64,000 nucleotides of DNA from UBA4312 sp002394635 (GTDB lineage: Bacteria > Bacillota_I > Bacilli_A > Erysipelotrichales > Erysipelotrichaceae), in contig CAMNHO010000001.1 in the NCBI GenBank assembly GCA_946539765.1, positions 150,649-214,648 on the forward strand. Reading direction: 5' to 3'. The notes beneath the pieces are model-generated. The model was not told where the DNA came from and searched no databases. It worked only from the letters and a program-made list of their open reading frames with translations. Position 1 is the stretch's first letter. Each line of letters opens with the position of its first letter. Positions 25,568 through 33,588 of the stretch are shown here, one piece after another. The position numbers and the translations under genes are program-made.

Positions 25568-26512
25568 ATGCACGTATTTGGAGTAGATATTGGCGGAACC
25601 ACTGTTAAAATCGGCCGTTTTACGGAAGATGGAAACATAAAAAACAAATGGGAAATTCCGACAAGAAAAGAAAATGACGGAGAATTGATCCTGCAGGATA
25701 TTGCCGATTCCATTCACAGAGAAATGGGAATAAACGATATCGGTGCTTCGGAAGTTATTGGTATTGGTATTGGTGTACCTGGTCCGGTTTTAGAAAACGG
25801 TGTTGTGAACGGCTGTGTTAACTTAGGCTGGAAACAAAAGGATGTTACTACTGAGATGCAGGAATTGATGCATGGGATCCCGGCGTATGTAGGGAATGAT
25901 GCCAATGTAGCTGCCCTTGGTGAATACTGGAAGGGTGGCGGTAAAGGTTTCAATAACGTGATCATGGTGACACTGGGAACCGGTGTTGGTGCCGGTATTA
26001 TTTTGCAGGGCAAGATCTTGGCAGGGACCAATGGAGCTGGTGGTGAAATCGGTCATTTCCATGTGAACGATGAAGAAACTGAATTATGCGGCTGTGGAAA
26101 AGCAGGTTGTTTGGAGCAATATGCATCGGCAACCGGTGTTGTACGAATGGCGAATAAAGTATTGAATACTACCGATAAAAGCGTATTGAAGGACTTGAGC
26201 AATCTTTCATGTAAGGATGTGTTTGATGCAGCGAAGGAAGGCGACCCGGCTGCTGCTTCCGTTGTAGAGCAGTTAGGAAAAACGCTGGGTACGGCATTGG
26301 CACATGTCTCGGCAACGGTAGATCCGGAAGTATTTGTCATTGGCGGCGGGGTATCCAAAGCTGGCCAGATCGTTATTGACGTGGTGCAGAAATACTATAA
26401 GAAGTATGCATTCCACGCAACGGAAAACGCGGAATTTAAACTGGCTGTATTATCCAATGATGCCGGTATGTACGGCGCTGTAAAAATGGCTATCGATGGG
26501 AATGCAAAATAG
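25568..26512 (+). CDS. ROK family glucokinase
   Basis: A 314-residue kinase with N-terminal phosphate motif GVDIGGTTVKIGRF and sugar motifs GNDANVAALGEYWKG and GTGVGAGIILQG. The ROK zinc motif is CGCGKAGCLEQYAS. It phosphorylates glucose, here the free glucose released by cellobiose phosphorolysis. ATG 25568 follows AAGGGAG; an upstream in-frame ATG at 25553 overlaps galM without its own site. It is the last gene of the operon. Confidence 0.93.
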   Translation: MHVFGVDIGGTTVKIGRFTEDGNIKNKWEIPTRKENDGELILQDIADSIHREMGINDIGASEVIGIGIGVPGPVLENGVVNGCVNLGWKQKDVTTEMQELMHGIPAYVGNDANVAALGEYWKGGGKGFNNVIMVTLGTGVGAGIILQGKILAGTNGAGGEIGHFHVNDEETELCGCGKAGCLEQYASATGVVRMANKVLNTTDKSVLKDLSNLSCKDVFDAAKEGDPAAASVVEQLGKTLGTALAHVSATVDPEVFVIGGGVSKAGQIVIDVVQKYYKKYAFHATENAEFKLAVLSNDAGMYGAVKMAIDGNAK

Positions 26513-26548
26513 ATTGACTTGAATGGAGCTGAAAATAAACTGGAAAGT

Positions 26549-26578
26549 AAGCGGATGAAGCATATCCGCTTTATTTTC
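26549..26578 (+). terminator. Terminator of the cellobiose operon
   Basis: AAGCGGAT (26549-26556) and ATCCGCTT (26564-26571), then TTATTTT. Confidence 0.8.
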
Positions 26579-26672
26579 CAATGATACACACGAATGAGCA
26601 TAGTTTTATAATTTTCGATTTTATTTTTTGTTAAAATCATGTATAATACCTTCTACAGGGAGATTTTGATAT

Positions 26673-26870
26673 ATGGCACGCAAAAAAAAGGATGGACGTA
26701 GAATTTCATATTATTTAGACAATGAAATTTATGAAAAATTAAGTGATTATGCCGAAGAGATGGGACAGACCCATACAATGGCCATCGAGAGAATATTGGA
26801 AGCCTTCTTTGAAGATGAGGATAATATTAAAAAGCCTATGAAAAGAAGGCATAAGAACGAAGATCAATAA
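26673..26870 (+). CDS. Ribbon-helix-helix domain protein
   Basis: 65 residues. RRISYYLDNEIYEKLSDYAEEMGQTHTMAIERILEAFF fits an Arc/CopG-type ribbon-helix-helix: a beta strand, then two helices. The C-terminus is rich in Lys/Arg. It is probably a small dimeric DNA-binding regulator. A TATAAT box lies at 26642-26647 and its terminator overlaps the stop. No toxin partner is adjacent. Confidence 0.75.
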   Translation: MARKKKDGRRISYYLDNEIYEKLSDYAEEMGQTHTMAIERILEAFFEDEDNIKKPMKRRHKNEDQ

Positions 26871-26883
26871 TGATCTTTTTTTT
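26860..26883 (+). terminator. Terminator of the ribbon-helix-helix gene
   Basis: AAGATCA (26860-26866), loop ATAA, TGATCTT (26871-26877), then a T-run. The first arm lies in the last codons. Confidence 0.85.
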
Positions 26884-26938
26884 ATGACGGCAGCTAACAT
26901 CTATGATAAAATACGTGTGTTGACGAAAGGAAATGACT

Positions 26939-28600
26939 ATGACTGAACCGGTAAGTAAGAATTTTATAGAAAGAATCATCGATGAAGATTTGGCGGAAGG
27001 AAAGTATACAAAAATTGCGACACGTTTTCCGCCGGAACCGAATGGATATCTTCATGTAGGGCATGCAAAATCCATTTTATTAAACTATGGATTGGCACAG
27101 GAGTATCATGGAGATTTTCATCTTCGATTTGACGATACAAATCCTGTGAAGGAAGATATGGAATTTGTAAAATCTATTGTATCCGATGTAGAGTGGCTGG
27201 GTGCTCATTATGTAGGTGAAGTAAAATTTGCCTCAAATTATTTCCCGCAAATGTATGAAGCGGCCGTAAAGCTGATCAAAAAGGGAAAAGCTTTCGTGTG
27301 CGATCTGAGTGCTGAGCAGATCCGTGAATATCGTGGTACATTGACAGAGCCTGGAAAGAATTCCCCATACAGAGATCGAAGTATAGAAGAAAACCTGGAT
27401 TTATTTGAACGAATGAAAAACGGTGAATTTGAAGACGGCTCGAAAGTATTGCGAGCCAAGATCGACATGGCGAGTCCGAATATCAATATGCGAGATCCGG
27501 TAATCTACCGTGTAGCTCATATGACACATCATAATACCGGAGATACATGGTGTATCTATCCGATGTATGATTTTGCCCATCCGATCGAAGATGCAATCGA
27601 AGGAATTACACATTCTATCTGTACACTGGAATTTGAAGACCATCGTCCATTGTATGACTGGGTGGTACGGGAATTGGAATACGAAAACCCTCCAAAACAG
27701 ATTGAATTTGCCAAAATGTATTTAACCAATGTAATTACCGGAAAACGTTATATTAAACGTTTGGTAGAGCAGAAAATCGTAGATGGATGGGATGATCCGC
27801 GTCTGGTTACGATTGCAGCGTTGCGCCGCCGTGGGTTTACACCAGAGTCTATTAAGAAGTTTATGGATCTGGCTGGTGTTTCCAAGAGCAATTCGTCTGT
27901 CGACTATGCGATGCTTGAATATTGTATTCGGGATGATCTGAAGCCGAAGGCACCGCGTTTGATGGCTGTTCTGGATCCAATCAAGCTAGTCATTGACAAT
28001 TATCCGGAAGGGCAGGTCGAATATCTGGAAGCCACCAATAATGTGGAAAATCCAGAGCTAGGTGTTCGTCAGATTCCATTCAGCAAGGAACTGTGGATCG
28101 AGCGGGATGACTTCATGGAAGAACCGCCGAAAAAATACTTCCGTCTGTTTGTCGGCAATGAAGTTCGTCTGATGAATGCTTACTTCGTGAAATGCACCGG
28201 CTTTGAAAAGGATGAGCAGGGAAACGTAACAGTAGTACATTGTACTTATGACCCGGAAACCAAAAGCGGATCGGGCTTTACGGGTCGTAAAGTCAAGGGT
28301 ACGATTCACTGGGTACCGGTTAACCAGTCTAAAAAGGTAACGGTGCGTTTATATGAAAACCTTGTGGATGAAGAAAAAGGTGTTTATAACGAGGATGGCT
28401 CGGTAAACCTGAATCCGAATTCACTGACTGTGATCGATACAGCCTATATTGAGCAGACGATCGATCAGTATCAGCCGGGAGATTCGTTCCAGTTTATTCG
28501 GAATGGGTACTTCTGTATCGATACCAAGGATTCAAAAGAAGGCCAGCCGGTATTTAACCGTATTACTTCCTTAAAGAGCTCCTTTAAATTACCAAAATAA
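26939..28600 (+). CDS. glnS: Glutamine--tRNA ligase
   Basis: A 553-residue class I synthetase that charges tRNA-Gln directly. The signature is FPPEPNGYLHVGHAKSILLNYG (HIGH = HVGH). It has DTNPVKEDMEFV, GWDDPRLVTIAALRRRGFTPESI and a C-terminal beta-barrel anticodon domain. Where other GlnRS have a MSKR-type loop, the sequence reads ITGKRYIKRLV. Many Firmicutes lack GlnRS and use GatCAB, so its presence is notable. ATG 26939 is preferred for spacing from GAAAGGAA; ATG 26933 is the alternative. Confidence 0.95.
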   Translation: MTEPVSKNFIERIIDEDLAEGKYTKIATRFPPEPNGYLHVGHAKSILLNYGLAQEYHGDFHLRFDDTNPVKEDMEFVKSIVSDVEWLGAHYVGEVKFASNYFPQMYEAAVKLIKKGKAFVCDLSAEQIREYRGTLTEPGKNSPYRDRSIEENLDLFERMKNGEFEDGSKVLRAKIDMASPNINMRDPVIYRVAHMTHHNTGDTWCIYPMYDFAHPIEDAIEGITHSICTLEFEDHRPLYDWVVRELEYENPPKQIEFAKMYLTNVITGKRYIKRLVEQKIVDGWDDPRLVTIAALRRRGFTPESIKKFMDLAGVSKSNSSVDYAMLEYCIRDDLKPKAPRLMAVLDPIKLVIDNYPEGQVEYLEATNNVENPELGVRQIPFSKELWIERDDFMEEPPKKYFRLFVGNEVRLMNAYFVKCTGFEKDEQGNVTVVHCTYDPETKSGSGFTGRKVKGTIHWVPVNQSKKVTVRLYENLVDEEKGVYNEDGSVNLNPNSLTVIDTAYIEQTIDQYQPGDSFQFIRNGYFCIDTKDSKEGQPVFNRITSLKSSFKLPK

Positions 28601-28613
28601 GATAAAGTATGTG

Positions 28614-28646
28614 ATAGCCTGTCATTGGATGACAGGTTATTTTTTT
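28614..28646 (+). terminator. glnS terminator
   Basis: ATAGCCTGTCAT (28614-28625), loop TGG, ATGACAGGTTAT (28629-28640), then seven T. Confidence 0.9.
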
Positions 28647-28796
28647 ATGATAGGAACAATCGATGGGTTGCATCCGCTTTTAAGGGGGTTGATTTATTTT
28701 CATAGACTGTCATAATATAAATGTAAGTAATACTTAAATAAATGTTGTGACTACCTTATGTGTGTAATAAAGATATGTGTAAAGGAGGAAGTATCT

Positions 28797-29447
28797 ATGA
28801 AACAACATATCCTAAAGAAATTGGTCTTTGTGTTGGTGATGGCTTCTCTGTGTTTTTCCTTTTCTATGTTTTCGTTAAAGGCCGCCGGTGAAATGACGAT
28901 GGAAGAGGCAAAGGATAAAGTGTTGGATCTTGTCAACCTGAAATCAAAGGATGTCACCTTTACAAAAGAGAAAAAAGAAGTAGAAAATGGTGTAGAAATC
29001 TATGTCATTGAGTTTGTCAACAAAAAGAAGACAGGGGAATATGAATTTGAAATTGAAGTAGAAACCGGTGATGTTCTGGAAGCAAGTTATGAAAAGATAA
29101 GTTGGAAAAAACAAAAAAAGAGTCCGACGAAAGACGAATCGGTAAAAGCCAACCAGACAGAAACGGATACCGGCAGCATGTTAACCGATCAACAGGCGCT
29201 GGCCATCGCACTGCAGGATGCAGGGTATAATGCACAAGCTGTTCTTGTCAAGGAAATCCATCTTTTTACCGCAAATAACGGGCAGAAAATCTACGATATT
29301 GAGTTTGTTGTCGCAACAGACAATGTAGAGTATGAGTATTATGTGGATGCGCAAGAGGGAACCATACTGAGCAAAGAAATAGACAATGAAGAAAACGATA
29401 TTACGGATGATATGTATGATGATCCGGATTTGGGAACCGATGATTAG
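28797..29447 (+). CDS. Secreted protein with two PepSY domains
   Basis: 216 residues. The signal peptide is MKQHILKKLVFVLVMASLCF with likely cleavage near KAAG. Two PepSY repeats follow: MEEAKDKVLDL...YEFEIEVETGDVLEASYE and LTDQQALAIALQDAGY...YEYYVDAQEGTILSKEID. A very acidic tail closes the protein. PepSY domains often restrain secreted peptidases or sense envelope state. The start is set by AAAGGAGG before ATG 28797. Confidence 0.88.
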   Translation: MKQHILKKLVFVLVMASLCFSFSMFSLKAAGEMTMEEAKDKVLDLVNLKSKDVTFTKEKKEVENGVEIYVIEFVNKKKTGEYEFEIEVETGDVLEASYEKISWKKQKKSPTKDESVKANQTETDTGSMLTDQQALAIALQDAGYNAQAVLVKEIHLFTANNGQKIYDIEFVVATDNVEYEYYVDAQEGTILSKEIDNEENDITDDMYDDPDLGTDD

Positions 29448-29478
29448 AATATGGATCCATAAACAATGAAATAAAATA

Positions 29479-29538
29479 AAAAGCTCCCTTTATGAAAGAC
29501 AGCGAATGCTAATCGCCGGCCATCAGAAAGGGAGCTTT
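29479..29538. terminator. Convergent terminator (PepSY / SDR)
   Basis: AAAGCTCCCTTT (29480-29491) pairs with AAAGGGAGCTTT (29527-29538). The 35-nt loop contains a smaller GCGA/TCGC stem, so the structure is branched. Confidence 0.75.
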
Positions 29539-29558
29539 GATATAGGCAGAGAAAGGGG

Positions 29559-30194
29559 TTATTGATCCCCGATTTCACCGTTGAGAATAGCTTGCACGTT
29601 TTGTTTACGGACAATGATATGGGTTCCTGGCTGGTATTCATTATGGACGGCTTTCATTACCACCTTGGCAAAATCATCCGGTTCCAGCAGAGTATTCTGG
29701 TCTTCATCGGGAAACAGGCTTTTTCGCATTTTCGTCCGTGTTCTTGCCGGAGAGATGGTGACGATATTGATTCCGTCTTCCGCCCAGCACTTCATAGCCA
29801 TGATAACGCCGGCTTTGGCGGCACAGTATCCACTCCATGTGGCGTGAGTTTCCACAGCAGCGGCACTGCCGACATTGACAATCTGCAGTTGTGGATTGTA
29901 TTTCAATCCGATTTCTGTACAGTAGAAGACACCACCCAAATTGATTTCAATATGTTTGCGGGCGCTTTCAAGATCCGTTTGGCGAATGGATTTGGGAACG
30001 ACGTACCCAGCGTTGTTGATCAGAATATCTGGGTTGAATTCCTTCATTACAGATTCGATCTGTTCCCAGTCCGTGACATCCATTTGTTGATGGCTGGTCG
30101 CCAGAACGGTATACCCTTCTTCTTCGAGTAATTTGACAATGGCCATCGCGATATCTCCATGACCACCGGTTATCAATACTTTTTTCTTCATCAT
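29559..30194 (-). CDS. SDR family oxidoreductase
   Basis: About 211 residues, a short member of the short-chain dehydrogenase family. The nucleotide motif is VLITGGHGDIAMAIV (TGGxGDIA variant of TGxxxGIG), with NNAG at LINNAGYVV and catalytic SAA...YCAAK. The substrate cannot be told. GTG and two ATG codons compete as start; ATG 30194 or 30191 has an AGGTG site upstream. It is convergent with the PepSY gene. Confidence 0.85.
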   Translation of the reverse strand: MMKKKVLITGGHGDIAMAIVKLLEEEGYTVLATSHQQMDVTDWEQIESVMKEFNPDILINNAGYVVPKSIRQTDLESARKHIEINLGGVFYCTEIGLKYNPQLQIVNVGSAAAVETHATWSGYCAAKAGVIMAMKCWAEDGINIVTISPARTRTKMRKSLFPDEDQNTLLEPDDFAKVVMKAVHNEYQPGTHIIVRKQNVQAILNGEIGDQ

Positions 30195-30257
30195 TATCAC
30201 CTACATCATTATACCATCAACCTTGGTTTCGTCACCTGTTTTCAAGACTGTTTCAAT

Positions 30258-30281
30258 AAAAAAAAAGGGACAGGATGTCCC
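30258..30281 (-). terminator. Terminator of tRNA-Gln
   Basis: On the minus strand GGGACA-TCC-TGTCCC (30281-30267) is followed by nine T. Confidence 0.88.
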
Positions 30282-30293
30282 TTTATGGTTAAA

Positions 30294-30369
30294 TGGCTGG
30301 GGTACTTGGATTCGAACCAAGGAAATGCCAGATTCAGAGTCTGGTGCCTTACCGCTTGGCTATACCCCA
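30294..30369 (-). tRNA. tRNA-Gln (CTG)
   Basis: A full cloverleaf on the minus strand: acceptor TGGGGTA/TACCCCA, D-arm GCCAAGCGGTAAGGC, anticodon stem CCAGA/TCTGG with loop CTCTGAA (anticodon CTG), T-arm CCTTG/CAAGG-type with GTTCGAAT. CCA is encoded. It lies between glnS and gltX on the map. Confidence 0.95.
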
Positions 30370-30484
30370 ATGCGCTAATACATTGTACAATTTATTCTAA
30401 ATATTTACAACTGTTTTTGTTGATTTTTTTATAAGATTATCATAGAACAAGTAAAATAATTGATTTTTTATCCTTATAGTATTG

Positions 30485-30513
30485 TTGAAAGAATGTTCGG
30501 GTTCATGTATCAT
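30485..30513 (+). promoter_or_regulatory. gltX promoter
   Basis: TTGAAA (30485-30490), 17 bp, TATCAT (30508-30513). No T-box or other leader structure is seen before the ATG at 30537. Confidence 0.6.
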
Positions 30514-30536
30514 ATATTCGCGAAAGGATTGATATC

Positions 30537-32000
30537 ATGAACAAAACGAGAACAAGATTTGCGCCGAGTCCGACAGGCTATATGCACATTGGAAATCTGA
30601 GAACGGCGTTATTTGAATATTTGATTGCCAAGCACGATGGAGGTGACTTCCTGCTGCGTATTGAAGATACAGACCAGCAAAGACAAGTGGAAGGAGCTGT
30701 GGATATCATCTACGATACTATGAAGATGTGCGGTCTGCAATGGGATGAAGGACCGGATATTGGCGGTGATTTCGGACCCTATATTCAAAGCGAACGATTG
30801 CCGATGTATAAGGGGTATGCGGAAAAGCTGATCCAGCTTAAAGGCGCCCATTATTGTTTCTGTAAAGAAGAAGACATTGAAGCGATGCGGAAAGAGCAGG
30901 GGGAAACGTTCCTGTTCGAAGACCCTTGTAAAAAGCTTAGTGAACAGGAAATACAGGAAAAACTGTCTTCCGGTCAGGAATACGTCATTCGTCAGACCAT
31001 CGATCAAGTGGAAACGACCGCATTTGATGATGAAGTATATGGTCATATTGAAGTGGAAAGCGATATTCTAGATGAAATGGTATTGATCAAATCAGATGGA
31101 TTCCCGACATACAATTTTGCCAATATCATCGATGATCATCAGATGCAGATCAGCCATGTGGTACGTGGAAATGAGTATTTATCGAGTACACCAAAATACA
31201 ACTTGATCTATGATGCCTATGGTTGGCAGCGACCTGTGTATGTACACGTTCCACCGGTGATGAAGGATGAACAGCACAAGCTCTCCAAACGAAATGGGGA
31301 TGCCTCTTTCCAGGATCTGATTGCCAAGGGATATTTGCCGGAAGCTGTGATCAATTATATCGCCTTGTTGGGATGGTCGCCTGAATCCGATCAGGAAATC
31401 TTTACGTTGCAGGAATTAATCGAACAATTCGATATCCGACGCATTTCCAAGCGTCCGGCGATTTTTGATATCGATAAGCTGACCTGGATGAACAGTGTTT
31501 ATTTAAGGGACATGGACGATCAAGCGTATTATGATCTGGTTATTCCACGTTTAAAAGAAGTATTGCACAAGACGTATGACTGGAACTATATTGCCGATCT
31601 GATCCGTCCACGTATCAATACGTTGAACGATATTGCGCAGTTAGTAGACTTCCTGGATTCGTATGATGAGCAATACGATCTGGAAATGTTCCGCCATAAA
31701 CGGCAGAAATCAACGAAAGAAAGCTCTTTAAAGGTTTTGGAAGCGATGATGGAGCCGTTGGCTGGTTATGAGCACTGGGAGGATGCCCAGGCACTGCATG
31801 AATACTTATTAAGCATGCCGGCACAGATGGGCGTGAAGAACGGTGTCTTATTATGGCCTATCCGTACTGCTTTATCCGGTAAAAAGGCAACTCCGGGAGG
31901 AGCTACAGAAATCGCTTATTTATTGGGAAAAGAAGAATGTTTACGTCGTATTCAGATTGGAATCGATCGTTTGAAACAAGTGATCAATGAACCGGCTTAA
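30537..32000 (+). CDS. gltX: Glutamate--tRNA ligase
   Basis: A 487-residue class I synthetase. It has HIGH motif SPTGYMHIGNLRTALFEY, the conserved LRIEDTD, and KMSKS-type loop KDEQHKLSKRNGDASFQDL. A helical anticodon-binding C-terminal half follows. It charges tRNA-Glu. Because glnS is also present, it need not mischarge tRNA-Gln. The terminator overlaps its stop. Confidence 0.96.
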   Translation: MNKTRTRFAPSPTGYMHIGNLRTALFEYLIAKHDGGDFLLRIEDTDQQRQVEGAVDIIYDTMKMCGLQWDEGPDIGGDFGPYIQSERLPMYKGYAEKLIQLKGAHYCFCKEEDIEAMRKEQGETFLFEDPCKKLSEQEIQEKLSSGQEYVIRQTIDQVETTAFDDEVYGHIEVESDILDEMVLIKSDGFPTYNFANIIDDHQMQISHVVRGNEYLSSTPKYNLIYDAYGWQRPVYVHVPPVMKDEQHKLSKRNGDASFQDLIAKGYLPEAVINYIALLGWSPESDQEIFTLQELIEQFDIRRISKRPAIFDIDKLTWMNSVYLRDMDDQAYYDLVIPRLKEVLHKTYDWNYIADLIRPRINTLNDIAQLVDFLDSYDEQYDLEMFRHKRQKSTKESSLKVLEAMMEPLAGYEHWEDAQALHEYLLSMPAQMGVKNGVLLWPIRTALSGKKATPGGATEIAYLLGKEECLRRIQIGIDRLKQVINEPA

Positions 32001-32015
32001 TCTCCGGTTCTTTTT
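31989..32015 (+). terminator. gltX terminator
   Basis: GAACCGG (31989-31995) and CCGGTTC (32004-32010), then TTTTT. The first arm is in the last gltX codons. Confidence 0.8.
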
Positions 32016-32026
32016 CAGGAGGGATT

Positions 32027-32794
32027 ATGAATTTCTTAGAAAATAAGTGGCTTCAGGCCGTTGTTATACTCCTGATCGGCTGGATTGCGGGCCCGTTGGT
32101 CAAGCGTTTATTTCTGAAATTGGGAAAGGCCATTCCTGAGCAGGGAGCGATGACATTTATTGGTTCTTCGCTCAGTATTATTATTCGGATCATCGGGACA
32201 GTCATGGCTTTATCCAGCTTAGGGGTCAATACCAATGTCATCGTCGGTGCCCTGTCTGCAGCCGGACTCGGTATTTCGCTGGCATTAAAAGAGAACATGG
32301 CCAATGTGGCTGGAGGCATCCAGATTTTATTGACCAAACCTTTTTCCATCGGTGATTATATCCAGATTGGTGAATATGAAGGGGCCTGTACACGTCTGGA
32401 GGTCATGTTTACAACGTTATTGACCTTTGACAGACAAGAGGTCGTCATTCCGAATGCGATGATCATCTCTTCCATTGTTGTGAATTATTCGAAGGAAAAA
32501 AATCGAAGGATCCATATTCAGATGCCGATTTCTCATTCTACCAATCTGCCTCGGTGCATGCATACCTTTGAACAGATTATACGCCACCAGCCGGAGATCT
32601 TGAAAAATGAGGAATCCATCCAGGTCACGGTCGACAATTTCAAGGAAAGATATGTTGTACTTGGCATCTATTGTTATGTTCCATACGAGATGTACTGGCC
32701 GACCTTGTTTGCGTTGCAGGAACAGCTGCAGCAGGCAAGAAAAGAAGTCGCTGAAGTACCGGCTTACAACATTCATGCAACCTCAGACAAATAA
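32027..32794 (+). CDS. Small-conductance mechanosensitive channel (MscS family)
   Basis: 255 residues. Transmembrane helices are in the first 100 residues; the pore helix is VIVGALSAAGLGISLALKENMANV, a Gly/Ala-rich TM3 as in MscS. The beta domain starts with PFSIGDYIQIGEYEGACTRLEVMFTTL. It opens under membrane tension to release solutes. The ribosome site AGGAGGG lies right after the gltX terminator. Confidence 0.92.
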   Translation: MNFLENKWLQAVVILLIGWIAGPLVKRLFLKLGKAIPEQGAMTFIGSSLSIIIRIIGTVMALSSLGVNTNVIVGALSAAGLGISLALKENMANVAGGIQILLTKPFSIGDYIQIGEYEGACTRLEVMFTTLLTFDRQEVVIPNAMIISSIVVNYSKEKNRRIHIQMPISHSTNLPRCMHTFEQIIRHQPEILKNEESIQVTVDNFKERYVVLGIYCYVPYEMYWPTLFALQEQLQQARKEVAEVPAYNIHATSDK

Positions 32795-32892
32795 ATGTGT
32801 AATCATGTGTATTTTTGTACATATATTGTAGACTTTACACATGATTTATTTTACAATATTGTCAGATAAGTGTATCGAAATGGGAGATGATT

Positions 32893-33576
32893 ATGACAGA
32901 TTATATTATATATGGCATTGTTGGTGTTATCGCGTTAATTGCCTTATTACTGCCTAAACCGATCCGCCATGCGATCACAACGATTTTTTCTTTTGGAGAA
33001 TTCGGATTATGGGAGATACACTGGCGGCATGATACTGTAGATTTAATATCGAACTTCATTTTATTGTTGATGTTCATTTTCAGTGTTGGCTATTTTATGG
33101 TTCCATATTATCAGATAGTATATATCCTGCTCTATGGATTTGCGGTGATATGTCTATTGGCACAGACATATCGGGTCACCGATGACGACCCGACATGGAA
33201 AAGAATTCTGACATTACTGCCTTTATTGATCATGCTGGCCGTTGCTTTTTTGGGGGCTATGGGTATGTTTAACCAGCATCATGCAATCAAAGCTACGACT
33301 GTCTTTGTGAAGGCTTTAGAGAAAAAAGAACTGCTGGATCCGATTTTTTGGATCTCCAATCCGGAACCGCTCATTGTTATATTCCAGGCGCTTTCTTATT
33401 TTGCGTCATTTTATGTGGCGTGGGCACAGTTTAAGGCCATGCGTTTAGATGACACATACAAAGCCAATAACTTGTTCCTTCTATGGATAAAGATCATCTT
33501 TGTCTGTGCTATTTTGTTTGGATTGAACTTTGGTTTATATTTTGCATTAGAAAAAGCGTTTTATGTAGCTGAATAA
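32893..33576 (+). CDS. Hypothetical integral membrane protein
   Basis: A 227-residue protein with about six transmembrane helices and no family I recognise. Charged loops include WEIHWRHDTVD and RVTDDDPTWKR. ATG 32893 is chosen because GGGAG lies seven bases upstream; ATG 32887 would overlap that site. It is followed closely by the aminopeptidase gene, so it may share its transcript. Confidence 0.6.
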   Translation: MTDYIIYGIVGVIALIALLLPKPIRHAITTIFSFGEFGLWEIHWRHDTVDLISNFILLLMFIFSVGYFMVPYYQIVYILLYGFAVICLLAQTYRVTDDDPTWKRILTLLPLLIMLAVAFLGAMGMFNQHHAIKATTVFVKALEKKELLDPIFWISNPEPLIVIFQALSYFASFYVAWAQFKAMRLDDTYKANNLFLLWIKIIFVCAILFGLNFGLYFALEKAFYVAE

Positions 33577-33588
33577 GAGGTGTTGATT

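Noticed and set aside
26673..26870. Toxin-antitoxin pair with a ribbon-helix-helix antitoxin
   Set aside because: The gene has its own promoter and terminator, and the next gene is glnS, so no toxin partner is present.
29479..29538. Insertion-sequence terminal repeats
   Set aside because: The inverted arms form a convergent transcription terminator. There is no transposase or target duplication.
30370..30536. T-box or other leader for gltX
   Set aside because: No T-box core and no terminator hairpin; only a plain promoter is visible.
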